In this document: piece by piece, positions 13,480 through 25,410 of the stretch | How positions within the stretch are numbered: the stretch's first letter is position 1 | Layout of the letters: every line of letters starts with the position of its first letter | NCBI GenBank assembly: GCA_006538405.1 | Contig: BJKQ01000003.1 | Span: 1,798,001 to 1,862,000 of the forward strand | Length of the DNA stretch: 64,000 nt | Source: Hansfordia pulvinata | Taxonomy: Eukaryota; Ascomycota; Sordariomycetes; Xylariales | Direction of reading: 5' to 3' | The notes under the pieces: generated by a model | The model's input: the letters and a program-made list of their open reading frames with translations, nothing else | Told to the model about the DNA's origin: nothing | Databases searched by the model: none | Program-made: the position numbers and the translations under genes

Positions 13480-16400
13480 TATAATAATTATATATATAAG
13501 ATTACGTTTACTTATTTAATATAAAGCGTAAAAGGGCCTTAAACCTTTAAAGATTAAGAATTAAGTTAATTATAATTAATATATTACTTAAAGGACCGAA
13601 AATAAATTAAAAGGGATTAATTAAAAGTAAGTTTATATATAAGTATATTATAATTAAGCCTTTACCGTATTAATAAAAGAAAATTAAAAATAAAATAAAT
13701 AAGAATAAGGTTAAGGTTAATAAATTATACGTGTTTATAAAATAAGTTATAAGTAACGAGAGCGGTTAAAAAGAGTTAAACGTTAATAATATACCGAAGG
13801 TTAATAATTATATAATAACTTTATATATAATATATAAAGGGTAATAAAAACTTATTATATATAAAATTTAACGATAAATAAGCTTAAATTAAGCGTGTGG
13901 TTAATAACGGTATATAAAAGGGGTTAATAATATAAGTAAAGAAAGGTGGAAAAAAGTCCGATAAGTGGTAAAAGAAAAAGTAAGTGTTATATAAAGTTAA
14001 AAAAGGTGTGAAACGTTAATTAATTAAGAAATTTACGGGTGAAAATTTTTTATAAGACTTTTCCTTTTTTAATATAGTTTATTTTTAAGAAAAATTTAAT
14101 AATATTTAAACTCTTTTTAGCCTCCCTTTTAATATAATAAAAAATAAAAAAAATATAATTAATATATAAGTATAATTATATATAAATAAGCATATAAGCT
14201 TTATAAAAAGCGAACGGTATTATATATAATTTTAATAAGTTAAAAATCCTTAAGAAAAATAATAATTCGCTTAATATAAATTACGTAATATTACTTAACC
14301 GTGAATAACGATATTAAAAATGCCTTAATTACCTTTTATAATATTAAAAGTGTAAAGGATTAAAGATAAAGGTCTTAAAAAAAGTTATATATTATCTTTT
14401 AAATAAAGCGTTAAAAAGGAAGCTTTAAAAGTAAAAGGTTATATTAATTTTATAGCTTACGGATATCTTATAAGGTATAAGTTATATTAAATTAATATAT
14501 AATTATTATATTTTATTTTAATTTAAATTAATACTTATTACTTAACTTAAAACGTTATTTCCTTTAAAGCGCGGCCTTTAATGCTTAAAGCGAAGATTAT
14601 AAGACCTTACACGATATTATATAATATTTTTTTTATAACTTTAACTTTATATAACCGGTCTTTTTAATAAGCTTAATAATAAACTTAACGGAATCGTTTA
14701 TTAATAACCCTTATTATTAAATTAACCGATTTAATATAAAAAAGTCTTAACGGTTTAAAGAAGCCGTATAATTTAAGTCCTTTTTATTATTAAGGATATT
14801 ATTAATTATAAAGCCTTTATAAATAAATAGTAATATAACGTAAAGATAAAAATAATAAAAGTGTATAAATATAAAAAGGAAAGAGCGGTGTAAACGGTTA
14901 TACCTTAAAAAAATTAATAAAGCTTAATTTTATTAATAAAAGAAAAGAATGTAATAAAAGTATAATTATTAACCGTTTTAATTAAAGAAGGAAGGTTTTA
15001 TAAAATCTTTACTTAATCTTTATTACACTTTATATATACACTTTTATTAATTATTTTTATTATATAAAATAACGAGTTTATTATTTTATTTTCTTTACTT
15101 ATTTTAATAACCCTTTTTTTCACTTTAAACCTTAATATTATTACCTGTTTAAAGTAAAAAAAGGGAGTATATATATAAGTAAAGATAATATCCGCGATCT
15201 TTTATTTTTAATATATTTATATGCTTTAATATATAAATTAAGCTATTAAGGGTTAAAAATTAAAGGTATATAAAAGGATATTTAAGTCCGTTATATAAAA
15301 AAGTAAATTTTAAAAAGAAGCGGAAATAAATAACGGCCGGCCGGTTATTAAGTGTTATAAATATAATAAGGTCTTAACTTATTTAAGATTCCTGAAATTA
15401 AATAATATATTATTTATAAAGAAGCACTTAATATTTTTAATATATATTAAATTTAAGAATATAAACTTAAATAATAATAAGTTTAATTAATTATTAAGCG
15501 ATAAAGTATATAATAATTATATAATTATTAAACTTTATTAATGCTTATTAATAAGTTCTTTAAAGCATTAACCTTATAAGGCCGTTATTTAAATTAATAA
15601 ACTTTTAAATTATTATATAGCTTTTAATAAATTAGTTTAAAAATAAGTTTTTTATTAAATTCTTATAAAGCTTAATTAATAATAAGTTAATCTTAATAAA
15701 CTTATTAACCGCTTATACTTAAAATTAAATATAAAAAGTATATTATTAATAAATTATTATTATAACCCTTAAAATTAAGTTAATAATAAATTATATTAAT
15801 ATATTAACCGATATTTAAATTAATTTAAGCTTAAAATATATATATTAAAAAGTATATATCCACTTTATTAATAAGGATTAAGAGATCCGTTATATCTTAA
15901 TAAATATATAGCTTTATTAAGATAAGATTAATTAAATTAACACTTATACGTTAATAAATCGTTTTAAAAGCTTAACCTGCACTGACACGTCCATTATATT
16001 ATAACGGATAATAACGCTGGTATAAACGTTTAATATATTAAATCTTAACTTTAAAAGCGGGGTCTTAAAAAGAATATATTAAATATAAATAATATCTTAT
16101 ATATATTACACTCGCTTTAACGTGTATTTAATAATTTCTTTATTACTTTATATATCCGTTTTAATATAATAAATAAGATTAAAGCGTTTAATCGTTTCTT
16201 AATTATATTTAAGTATAATAAGCCGTTACCGGCCTTTAAATTTAATTAATCCGATATTATCTTTATAATAAACGATTTAAATATAATAATAATATAATTA
16301 TTAATATAATATTAATTATAATCTTTTAACTTATAAGTTAACGTTAACACCGTATAATAAGTTAAAAGTATTAAGTAATAATAATATATTATAAATAATA

Positions 16401-19400
16401 ACTTATTAAGTTATAACTTAAAAAGACTTATTAAATTTATTTATAATATAATTACTTAATAAAGCTTTATAATATATTTCTTAATACGAATACGAAAGCT
16501 CCGACTTATTATTACGTGGTTTCTTTAAAAGCATTACGAGCTTAAGGCCGTTAATAAGTAAAAGTATTAACTTTTACTTTTTAATAATACTTAATTATTT
16601 ATCGAGTTTTATATTAATATAATTAAGGTTTTTAATTAAGTTATTAATTAATTTAAAAGCTTAAAAGAAAGCTGCTTCTTTTATATAATAACAGGTTACT
16701 AATACGTGGTAAAGTATCTTATTAATTATAAGGAGTAATTAAAAAAGCTTTATTAATAATTAAAGCACCGTGCCGGTTAAGTTTTGATTATAATTAATAA
16801 TATTACCGTTATTATTAATAAGGTATAAAAATATATTTATAAAGTGCTTTATAAGTATAATAACGTTATATTAATAACCGTATTTTATATTTATTTACTT
16901 AATATTTTAAGTTATTATTATAATTATATTTTAATAAGTAATAAAGGTACTTTTAAACCGAGAAAGATAATAATATGTTATATCTTAAAGTTATAACTCG
17001 ATTAAAATTAATTTATAAGTTATATTAAAAGAATTATAATTAATCTTAAATAAAGGACACGTGATTATACGTTAACCTTATTAAATCGATTTATTTTAAG
17101 TTAAGTTTATAAAAAGTAAGTATTTATATAACGTTTTATTATAACTTTAATATTACTTTTATTAATTATTTAAAGCGTGGCTTTATATAAATTAATTTAA
17201 TTAAGAGCTTTAAGAGATTATAATCGACACTTATTTATAAATAATAATAAGTCCGCGTTAATTATTATATATTAATTATAATTTAATAATAAATTTAAAA
17301 TATGACCTTAAGTTTAATATACTCTTTTTTAAAAAGTTAAAATTTAAGAATTACCTTAACCTTACTTATTTAACTTAAAACGTTTTATATATTTAACCGA
17401 CTTTAATATAAATTAAGTAAACTTAATACTTTACACGCTTAATTTATAATTAAAATCGGTTAATAATTAATCTTACTATCTTTAAGGATTAATTAATAAT
17501 CTTAGCGTTTTTACGTACTTTTAATTTAAATTAAAAAGACCTTAATATATTATAAGATTATAAAAATAAGGATTAAATCGGGCTATTTAAGCTATATAAA
17601 TTAAAAGAGCTTTAAAAAGCGTTATAAGTAAGCTGCTTTAATATATTATAATATAACGTGTTAATATTATTATTTAATAATAATTAAATAAGTGCCTTTA
17701 AAAATAAAGCTTTACTTACACGCCTTATTATAATACGATTAACTTAAAGGTTATATAAGATATTAATACTTTAAGTCTTTTTAAATTTAACTTAAAGGTT
17801 TATTAAAGTAAAAGCGGAAAAGCTAATAAAAGGACTTATTAACTTGTAAGAATTAATAAACTTATTCTTACTTATAACCGCGTATATATTCGACCTTTAA
17901 TATCTTAATTAAGTTTAAAAATAAATCGGCTTTATTAACGATTAAGGTTTAAAAGCTTTAAATAAGAGTGTGATTAATAATACGCTTAATAAGGATTTAA
18001 AAAGCGATTTAAGTAAAAAGGGTTTAAGCTTATCGTTTTTATTAAATAATTATAACGAACGTAATATATAACGTGCCTTTACTTTTACTTATACTTAAAA
18101 TCTTTTATTATATTTATATATATATAATTTAATATAATTAATATATAATAATTATTAAGTATTTAATCTTAACCGATCTTAAACCCTTTTTAAAGGGTGT
18201 GTAATTATATATAATTATCGTTTATATTATAATTATTTTTCTTTACCTTTTAACTTAATTTTAAAACCGTTAATATCGCTTTAAACCTTATTATTATTAT
18301 TACCTTTAATTTAATTATTAACTCCTTTATCCTTATTATTATCTTCGTTATTATTAAACGTGGTAAATACCTTTATTTTTATTAATTTTAAGTAATATTA
18401 AAACTTTAAATATTAACACTTAATTTTCTTATTTTTTATTAAAGTAAAGGGCTGTATCGGTATATTATTAATAATTATTAAACATTTTATTAACCCGTGT
18501 AATAGCTTTATTTTTAAATAACCGATTTTATATATTATAACCTTTTTTATTATTAATAATAAGCCTTCGCTTTTAAAGTGTTTACTTATAAAATATAATA
18601 ATTATTTAAGATACGGCCTTATCTTTTATATTTTTAAGGATAATATCTCTTTTATTATCTTAATATTAAGCGTTAAGCTTAATCTTTTAAGCCTTAAAGT
18701 CCTTTTTACGTTTTTAATCGTTAATTAATTTAAGTCGCTTATCCTTATTTTTATTATTATCCTTTTTATTTATAAGATTTTTACCTTTAAATATTTTAAG
18801 ATATATAATTTTAAAAAATTAACGGTTAATAAAGAAATAATCGGATTAATATTTTAATAAATATTAAAAATATAATTAAAGGTATATATATCCTTTTTTA
18901 AAATAATCACACGTTTTATATAAATGGTAAAAAGATTAATAATTAAAGTAAATTAATATTAATTATATAATAATTATATATAATATTTACTTATAAATAA
19001 CATGGTTAAAAAACTCTTTAAAGTCTTTTATAAGGCTATAATTATAAAAGATTAATATTATAAATTTATTTTATATTATAAAGAGATCTCTTATATTAAA
19101 CGTTAAAAAAGAGTTTAAAGATTAAAAGATTAAAACTCTTTTAATATCTTTAAATTTTATAAAGTATAACGGTTATTATAACGTTAATTATAATTAAGAA
19201 TAAAGAAAAGTAATATAAAAGTAAAATCATATACTTTTAAGCTTATATTTATATACTTTTTTTTTACTTATAATTTTTCCGGTAACCTTATAAGTTAACG
19301 CTTTTCCTTATAACGTTTTTTAAGCGGTAAGTCGTTTTTTTACGGTTATTTAATTAAGATTCTTTTTAAAGGCCTTTCCGTTTATTATCTTTAATATACT

Positions 19401-20405
19401 TATTTTTATTTTTCTTATTATCGTGATTTTTTATCTTTTATATTATTATTTTCTTATTTATAATAATTATATATTAACGATATACTTATAACTTTAAGAA
19501 ATTAAGTTTTAAGTTAATTATAATTAAAAGGTGGCGTAAACGTAAGTTAAATACTTATCTTTATATTATAAAATAATCTTTATTATATATCCGTTAATTT
19601 TAACGCTTTATAATATAATTATTATCTTAATTTTAATAACTTTATAATAAGTATATACTTACACGTTTAAATTATTAAACCGTTTAATAAAAGCTTTACT
19701 TTTCGTAAAGTTATTAATAAATTACTTCCCCGCTTTTAAAAGGGTAAAACTTTAATAATTAAAAGTATTAAAATTTAAAAGATATATAAAATAAGTGGTT
19801 AACGTTAATATAAAAAAAATTTAATAACTTTATAATAATTATATATTAACGCTTTTATATTAAAAAACTATTTAATAATATTAATAAAATTAATAAAGTT
19901 ATTAATAAAGTAAGTTAAATTATAAATATAATAATAATATAAAGGTGTAAAAGTTTAAATAAAGTAATAATAATAAGTATAAGTTAATTAATATTTAATA
20001 ATTAATTTATAATAATTAAGTAAAGCCGTAAAAGTAGAGATTTAAGCTAACCGAGTCCGGAAAAAAGTAAACCTTACTTTTTTTCTTTATTTTTTAAAAT
20101 ATTTTTATTATATATTTTAATTAACTTAATTAATTATAATGATTTTAAATACGCTTTTACTCTTACTTTTTACCTTATATAACTTAAAAACGATTATTAT
20201 ATATTAATTATAAGAAAAATCCTTATAAAAAATAAAACATTTTCTTTTATTTAAAAGGATTTAAGGCTTATAAATTAAACTTATAAGGACTTAAGGCTTA
20301 TAAATCGGACTTAAAAAAACTTAGCTTTTATTTATCGTACTTATAACGACTTAAATCTTAACGTAAAAGGTAGTTTTTAATTTAAAGGACCTATCGCTTA
20401 AAACA

Positions 20406-20461
20406 GGTACCCACGGGTACCCAGGTTTTAGGCTGGGTCCCCTTAAGTACCCGTGGGTACC
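20406..20461. repeat. GC-rich hairpin at the AT-block boundary
   Basis: GGTACCCACGGGTAC at 20406-20420 is repeated as its exact reverse complement GTACCCGTGGGTACC at 20447-20461, giving a 15 bp stem. An inner CCCAG/CTGGG pair lies inside the loop. It sits where the RIP block changes to ordinary sequence. It may be a transposon end, a recombination scar or a boundary element; no function can be read. Confidence 0.8.
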
Positions 20462-21423
20462 TTATTCGAAACCTTAATCGCGACTCTTTGCCGACGTCAA
20501 CATCGTCATGGAAGGCAACAGCACCGCAGCCACCCGATAACAGCCACTTTTCGCCTAACAACCGCGCCGACGACTGTCGGCAAAGAGCGGTAGCTCTTAG
20601 AACACAGTGATCCTTCTGCTACTTCACGACTCTTTTCCTGCACGACGTACGCGCAGACAGCTAACGCATAACTGACCATGTGAGTTTGACCATGTATGGC
20701 CGCATGCCTGCCATCTCGCTGGCGACAGGCGGTACGAAGCACACGGAGACTGGGCCGCATGTGCGCCGTGCCAAAGCTTCTGCCGCAGCCTTCTGTGTTG
20801 CTGTTGCCCGGCCGGCCAGAGTGCCTCGGCTCTTGACATTTGTCAGAGGAAGCTTGGTCTGCTCTTTCTCACAGAGCCTCGATCAGCAGGGAAGCATACC
20901 AGTATCCTTTGGGGACGAGATCTATATCATGCCATCTATTAATAGGTTCCAGGCACAAAAGGTGAACCCTTTGCCGACCGAGCGCGTTTCGTATCAAGCG
21001 ATATGAAGGCCGCCCTACGCCCGCACACCGTCGCTAGGCCAAGGCCGAGAGACAGAATGATCCTCAAGTGCGCATTAACCACCACTGTGCGCTAGGGAGC
21101 GTTGGTCTGTCCTCATACATATCTGGCGACGCGAAGAAGAAGAGCCAAGAACAGTCCAGGACCTTGGCTATGAGTCACGTTAAAGGCCATTCGCGCCATC
21201 ATTCTCGGGCTCTCGGGAGCCAAGGGTGGTCACCAGACGGTAACATGAAGCATGATGATTACACTCCGACTCGCCCCGTTCTCCTTCACGACCCGAACTC
21301 AGCAGAATACAGGAGAGTGTGACCTGCCTCCGCCAGCAACCATGTTCAGAGGTCCTAGTGCACAACTCGGCAACGGCCTTTCACCAATCCGCCGACCGGC
21401 CAGAAAATGGCCTAGATCGTCTA
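20462..21423. other. Transition region without a recognisable gene
   Basis: Normal-composition DNA between the AT-rich block and the tRNA genes. Several short open frames of 60-110 codons exist on both strands, but none shows a known domain, intron structure or a coherent start context. I see nothing functional beyond the flanking hairpin. Confidence 0.5.
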
Positions 21424-21529
21424 GCTCGGTTAGCTCAGTTGGTCAGAGCGTGGTACTAATATATCTCTCCATCCGGTCGGATATACCTAGTAAATGCCAA
21501 GGTCATGAGTTCAAGCCTCATACTGAGCA
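21424..21529 (+). tRNA. tRNA-Ile (AAT) with a 32-nt intron
   Basis: The cloverleaf closes. Acceptor GCTCGGT at 21424-21430 pairs with ACTGAGC at 21522-21528, with discriminator A at 21529. The D arm has GCTC/GAGC stems. Anticodon stem TGGTA at 21451-21455 pairs with TGCCA at 21495-21499. The T arm is ATGAG / TTCAAGC / CTCAT at 21505-21521. The anticodon loop reads CTAATAA once the intron at about 21462-21493 is removed, giving anticodon AAT, read as AAU/IAU for isoleucine. The intron lies one base 3' of the anticodon, the canonical position. Confidence 0.92.
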
Positions 21530-21610
21530 TCAACTTACTAAGGCATTGCTCCTACGCCCTTCCTGGGTCCAGGTGTGATGTCGAGGTCAGCTGTTCTCCT
21601 CATATTTCAC

Positions 21611-21682
21611 GGGCTTGTGGTTTAGTGGTATAATACTCCCTTAGCATGGGAGTGGTCCGGGGTTCGATTCCCCGCGAGTCCA
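21611..21682 (+). tRNA. tRNA-Ala (AGC)
   Basis: Acceptor GGGCTTG at 21611-21617 pairs with CGAGTCC at 21675-21681, with G-T wobbles, followed by discriminator A. The anticodon arm is CTCCC / TTAGCAT / GGGAG, giving anticodon AGC. The T loop is TTCGATT within a GGGG/CCCC stem. There is no intron. It lies 81 bp downstream of the tRNA-Ile gene in the same orientation. Transcription probably ends at the T run near 21716-21725. Confidence 0.93.
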
Positions 21683-21726
21683 ATTATCGAGGTTCAAATC
21701 CTTGATTATACCTTCTTTTTTTTTTG
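21683..21726 (+). pseudogene. tRNA 3'-half-like remnant and Pol III terminator
   Basis: Immediately after tRNA-Ala is a second T-arm-like unit: CGAGG, loop TTCAAAT, CCTTG, then an acceptor-like tail ending in ATACC. There is no matching D or anticodon arm 5' of it, because that space is taken by the complete Ala gene. A run of about ten T follows and would terminate RNA polymerase III. Best read as the relic of a third tRNA gene, or a trailer mimicking one. Confidence 0.5.
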
Positions 21727-22601
21727 ATCCAATCGTGGATTGTGACTCTCAGTGGGTTGAAGGTCCCGAACTTAGTTGAGGTCGATCAAGCCTTGGCTTT
21801 TGCGGCCGCTCCCGGTGAGCCACAGCATTTCATACACCTTTCAATTTTTACCCCTCCGAATCAAAACCCCGTTCTTTAATTAGAACATTGCCCAATCGCT
21901 TCCGCGCGTTAACGTGGCAAAACCATTGAGTCTCAATATCGCGACGACGGATCTGTTAGCTGATATTATCAAGTATTGCGGAAGACAGCGAAAACATTCA
22001 CGACAGCTGGATTGTCAAGTAGTCAGATTCATGTTCTTTTGAATAATGAGCGTTTGCTCGTCTGCCTAACTACACAGCTGCGGTGTAACGCGATGATCAA
22101 TCATCGCAAGCCTCCTGAACAACACTCCATTGAGCTCGGCATCCACCAGGATCGTGAGTGCGATGCCGACGCCCATTGTCTGCATGTAAGGAAACTCAGC
22201 GGGACTGATGAGCCGCCGTGGTCGAACGACCGGTCGGAGAAATGAAAGAAACGTGGGACGGCAAGCTTCCGTGCGACGGAGCACCTGTTTGCCGTCAAGA
22301 ACGCAAACTCAGATCCAATCCACCATGGGATCTGATGTACCACTGTGTCCTCTTCTGAAAGTTCCACCGTCACATGCTAAACCAAACACCTGTTGAAAAA
22401 GGAACTCAAACCCGTAAAATGCCAAATGTCCCTAAAGCTGGTCTCCGCAGCCTGTACAAGTCGAAGGGGACGCATCCAGCCGTCCTGGACCTAAAAAGAA
22501 AAACAGAACAATGCTTTGTCACATCGGCCACTACGGCTCGAAAGAGAAGGGCCCGATGTGGAGCGTAAGAGATTCGTGGCGGCATGAGTGTACCTCTTTC
22601 A
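21727..22601. other. Intergenic, no gene seen
   Basis: Between the tRNA pair and the 3' end of the Q-rich gene on the minus strand. Open frames here are short and overlap one another on both strands, with no recognisable domain. The right part presumably holds the 3' UTR and polyadenylation region of the Q-rich gene. Confidence 0.5.
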
Positions 22602-24338
22602 TCAGGCGGCAACGTTGCCAGCTCTGCGCTTCTCGGCATTGGTCAGGACCAACCTGGGCGCTCTGCGCTGACCTTCGGGCTTGCCCGTGTTGACCTGACG
22701 TTGGCCGCCGTTCTTGAAAACATGAGCGAAGCTTCCATCGCTCTCAGGCGTGCTGGACAGGCTTTCGTAGCTCTTGCGGGACTTCTGCTGGGAGCCGGGG
22801 CGGTCAGAGCCAATGGCACCCCAGCTTCCACTGGTAGAAGTGCGAGAGCTGGCCAAGCTGGGCTCAGCGTCACCCGAGAGACTGCCGGAGCCACTACGCC
22901 CCGAGTCAGACTCATTGTCGGTGAGAGGAGTTCCCAGGTCTTCACCAACCTCGGAGACGGGGCTCATGCTGCCGCAGCTGCTACCGGTGCCCTTGCGGCG
23001 TTCCATGCCAGCACGCACCAAGTTGTGCACAGCGGACCGCCGGGTGCGCGCGGAGAAGTTCTTGCTTCCCTCGTGTCTCGATGTAGGCTTTGACCGGAGC
23101 TCGTCGATGGCAGGGGGGCCGCGGGGCTGTCGGATGGGGTGTTCACCAGCACGGGCTTGGCCTGGGCCGTATCCGCCAGTTGGCATGGGAGAGGACGGAA
23201 AGGTACCGGTTCTGGGGCCGGCAGAAGCGAGGCTCTCGTCGTTGGCGAGAGACAGGCTCTTGGCGACAGATCCGGACTTCTTGTGGCCTCGGCGGAACGC
23301 GTTGGCAGATGGCGGCGGAAGAGGCTCCGGTTCAGTCGTGAATTCAAACTTCTTGGGGGGCGACTGGTTGCGGAACCCGGCGGGCGGGGTGTTTTCCGCG
23401 GGCGGAGGCGAAACTTGAACACGGGGTGTGCCGCTGCTCTGCTGGTAGCCGTATTCTTGAGGGGTGGACGGAACTTGGTCCACATAAGCGTTGGTAGTCT
23501 GGTCGACGTAATATGACTGTTGGCCAGTGGCCGGGTCATAGTAGCTGTAGAGGTTTTGAGGAGGCATCGCCGAGGCCATGGACTGCTGGAGGTTTCTCAG
23601 CTGCTGCTGCTGGTTGTAGAGGTTCTGCAACGCCATCTGCTGCTGGTAGGGCGACTGGCCACTCAGGCTCATTCCTTGGAACTGCTGGGCCGCGGCCTGG
23701 ACGCTGAGCAGCTGCTGCTGAAGTCTTTGTTGCTGCTGAGCAAGGTACATGTTTGTCGCAACAAGCTGGGCGTACAAAGACGGATCCATCTGGTCTTGGG
23801 CTTGCTCGAGGCACAGCTCACCTGGCGAGAGAATCTGCTCGGCGGTGAAATGTTGCTTGTGCTGCTGCTGCTGCTGCTGCTGCTGTTGAGGCTGCTGTTG
23901 AGGCTGCTGTTGCGACTGCTGCTGCTGTTGAGGAGCCTCTGGCCAGCCATTGCCGTACTGGGCTTCACCAAGCACGGCAGCCTGCTGATCCCGCATCAAG
24001 AAGCGGGGCATGGAGGTTTTTGGGCCAGCGAAGCCGTTGTCCTGAGCGTACACATTGCCTCCCATGCTGACGTTTCGGCCCTGCATCTGGGAGGCAGTGG
24101 TGTTGGTTGGGGAGGTGTTGCTGAAGGACGCAGCAGTAGCCGACTTGGGAGCGGTGCGCAAGCCTGCAAGCAGGTGGCCTCTGGCAGTCCGAGGCGTGGG
24201 GACTCCAGTGTCCTTGGTTTCAGCAGACTTCATGCCATCAAAGGAAAGAGGTTTGATGTTCTGGCCTCCGTTGCGGCGTGACGCTAGGCCACCGGCGGGC
24301 ATGCCCATGCCGTTGGAAGGGAACCCGTTCTGAACCAT
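22602..24338 (-). CDS. Glutamine-rich low-complexity protein of unknown function
   Basis: Single-exon frame of 578 residues. The N-terminal third is rich in Asn, Ser, Gly and Met. A polyglutamine tract encoded by a CAG/CTG run (about 23861-23946) lies near residues 130-160 and is followed by Q-rich coiled-coil-like sequence to about residue 250. A short Tyr-rich stretch (YYDPATGQQSYYVDQ) comes next. The most conserved-looking part is a basic segment near residues 400-450 (IDELRSKPTSRHEGSKNFSA, then RRSAVHNLVRAGMERR). The C-terminus is a Ser/Thr-rich disordered tail. There is no signal peptide, membrane segment or enzymatic motif. Such composition is common in fungal RNA-binding or transcriptional regulators that form condensates, but that is an inference. 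The start at 24338 opens the long frame and sits downstream of a pyrimidine-rich leader. Confidence 0.85.
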   Translation of the reverse strand: MVQNGFPSNGMGMPAGGLASRRNGGQNIKPLSFDGMKSAETKDTGVPTPRTARGHLLAGLRTAPKSATAASFSNTSPTNTTASQMQGRNVSMGGNVYAQDNGFAGPKTSMPRFLMRDQQAAVLGEAQYGNGWPEAPQQQQQSQQQPQQQPQQQQQQQQQHKQHFTAEQILSPGELCLEQAQDQMDPSLYAQLVATNMYLAQQQQRLQQQLLSVQAAAQQFQGMSLSGQSPYQQQMALQNLYNQQQQLRNLQQSMASAMPPQNLYSYYDPATGQQSYYVDQTTNAYVDQVPSTPQEYGYQQSSGTPRVQVSPPPAENTPPAGFRNQSPPKKFEFTTEPEPLPPPSANAFRRGHKKSGSVAKSLSLANDESLASAGPRTGTFPSSPMPTGGYGPGQARAGEHPIRQPRGPPAIDELRSKPTSRHEGSKNFSARTRRSAVHNLVRAGMERRKGTGSSCGSMSPVSEVGEDLGTPLTDNESDSGRSGSGSLSGDAEPSLASSRTSTSGSWGAIGSDRPGSQQKSRKSYESLSSTPESDGSFAHVFKNGGQRQVNTGKPEGQRRAPRLVLTNAEKRRAGNVAA

Positions 24339-25410
24339 TTTGAGCGGAACCTCCGGTGTTCAAGCTCGAATGACGATGCGTGTCTGAGCACTGGAACCGC
24401 GCAGACGATAAGGTTGATCGAAGAAAGAAGAAGGGCCGAATGATGGGATCAATCGACCTGATTACAATCAGATATTGGCAAGTTGATAATGAAGGGTGGC
24501 TGATTAATGACGGTAGGGTGAAGCCGGGTGGTTTATCTGCGCAGCTGCGCGATTGAATGACCGGGCGAGACAATAGCGTGCTCTCGTGAAGTATGGACAA
24601 GAACCAAGGAATCAATCCAGATGGTTCGAGGGAACGTATCAAACGTTGATTCCCAGGTTCGAGCGTTGACAGAATCGTAGAAGAATTACTGCCTGGTCGG
24701 CCGGAAATAGCGTGATCGAATATTCGAAGATGAGGGCGCGAAAAGCTGTGAATGAAATCGTCGAGTATGGTCGAGTCGAGAAAAAATGAACGGTTGGAAA
24801 TATACAGTGATTAAAGTATGGGTGCGGTGGTTGACCGGCAAGAGGCGAGGCGAGGCGAGACTCGTTCGAGGGTTCAAGTGGTTGCGAGCGATTTTGAGCG
24901 AGTTCCTCCTCCTGTTGCCCTTGAATGTTGATGAAACGATGCTTTTGAATTGCGTCGGTAGAGTCGGGAGGTTGTGTCGGCAGTGATGAGGGCCGAAAGT
25001 GACGGGCACGACGGCGAAAGGGATGAGCAAACGGTGATTGCTGATGATGCTGATGATGCGCCAATGTCCCGAAGGTCGAAGCGTGCGTCAACGCGGCGAG
25101 GATGAGATCGGTTGGGGCGAGAGGACGGACTCGAGAACCAAGCGGATCGGTCTTTTTGAATGCTTTTTTCTTTGTTTGACTTTCCAGAACACACAAATAC
25201 AAAGCACACACACACTCGCGAGAAGACGGACAGGCGTAGCGGGGGGTAGCAGAGAGAGAAGGAAGGGAGGGGATGGGTGGAGGTGGTGGTGGCAGAGAAA
25301 GGACGGAAGAAGGCACAAAGTCGCGATGGGGAAATGACGAGAAAAGAAGAGGAGAGTGGGCGGGCGGGCGAGATAGTACAAGTAAGAGATGAGTCGAATA
25401 GAGCCTGCAC
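24339..25410 (-). promoter_or_regulatory. Pyrimidine-rich upstream region or 5' leader of the Q-rich gene
   Basis: Read on the minus strand, this kilobase is rich in C/T tracts and short CA repeats, typical of promoters and long 5' leaders of highly expressed or regulated filamentous-fungal genes. Overlapping open frames of up to about 225 codons occur in all three minus frames; their Pro/Ser/Leu/Arg-only composition follows from the C/T bias. I treat them as non-coding. A leader intron is possible but I could not fix its ends. Confidence 0.45.

Larger units (their letters stand above)
1..20405. repeat. RIP-mutated A+T-rich heterochromatic block
   Basis: The first 20.4 kb is extremely A+T-rich (by eye well over 80 percent). 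CA and TG dinucleotides are very rare, while TA and TTAA are abundant. This is the footprint of repeat-induced point mutation, in which C in CpA context becomes T on either strand. Loss of TG also removes nearly all ATG codons, and no open frame of 60 codons beginning with ATG occurs here, whereas they crowd the rest of the window. Remaining C and G sit mostly in CTT, CCTT, GCTT and CG contexts. The content was probably transposon-derived, but no protein domain can be read. It contains a giant inverted repeat and a third short repeat copy, listed separately. No telomeric TTAGGG array is present. The far edge lies outside the window. Confidence 0.93.
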
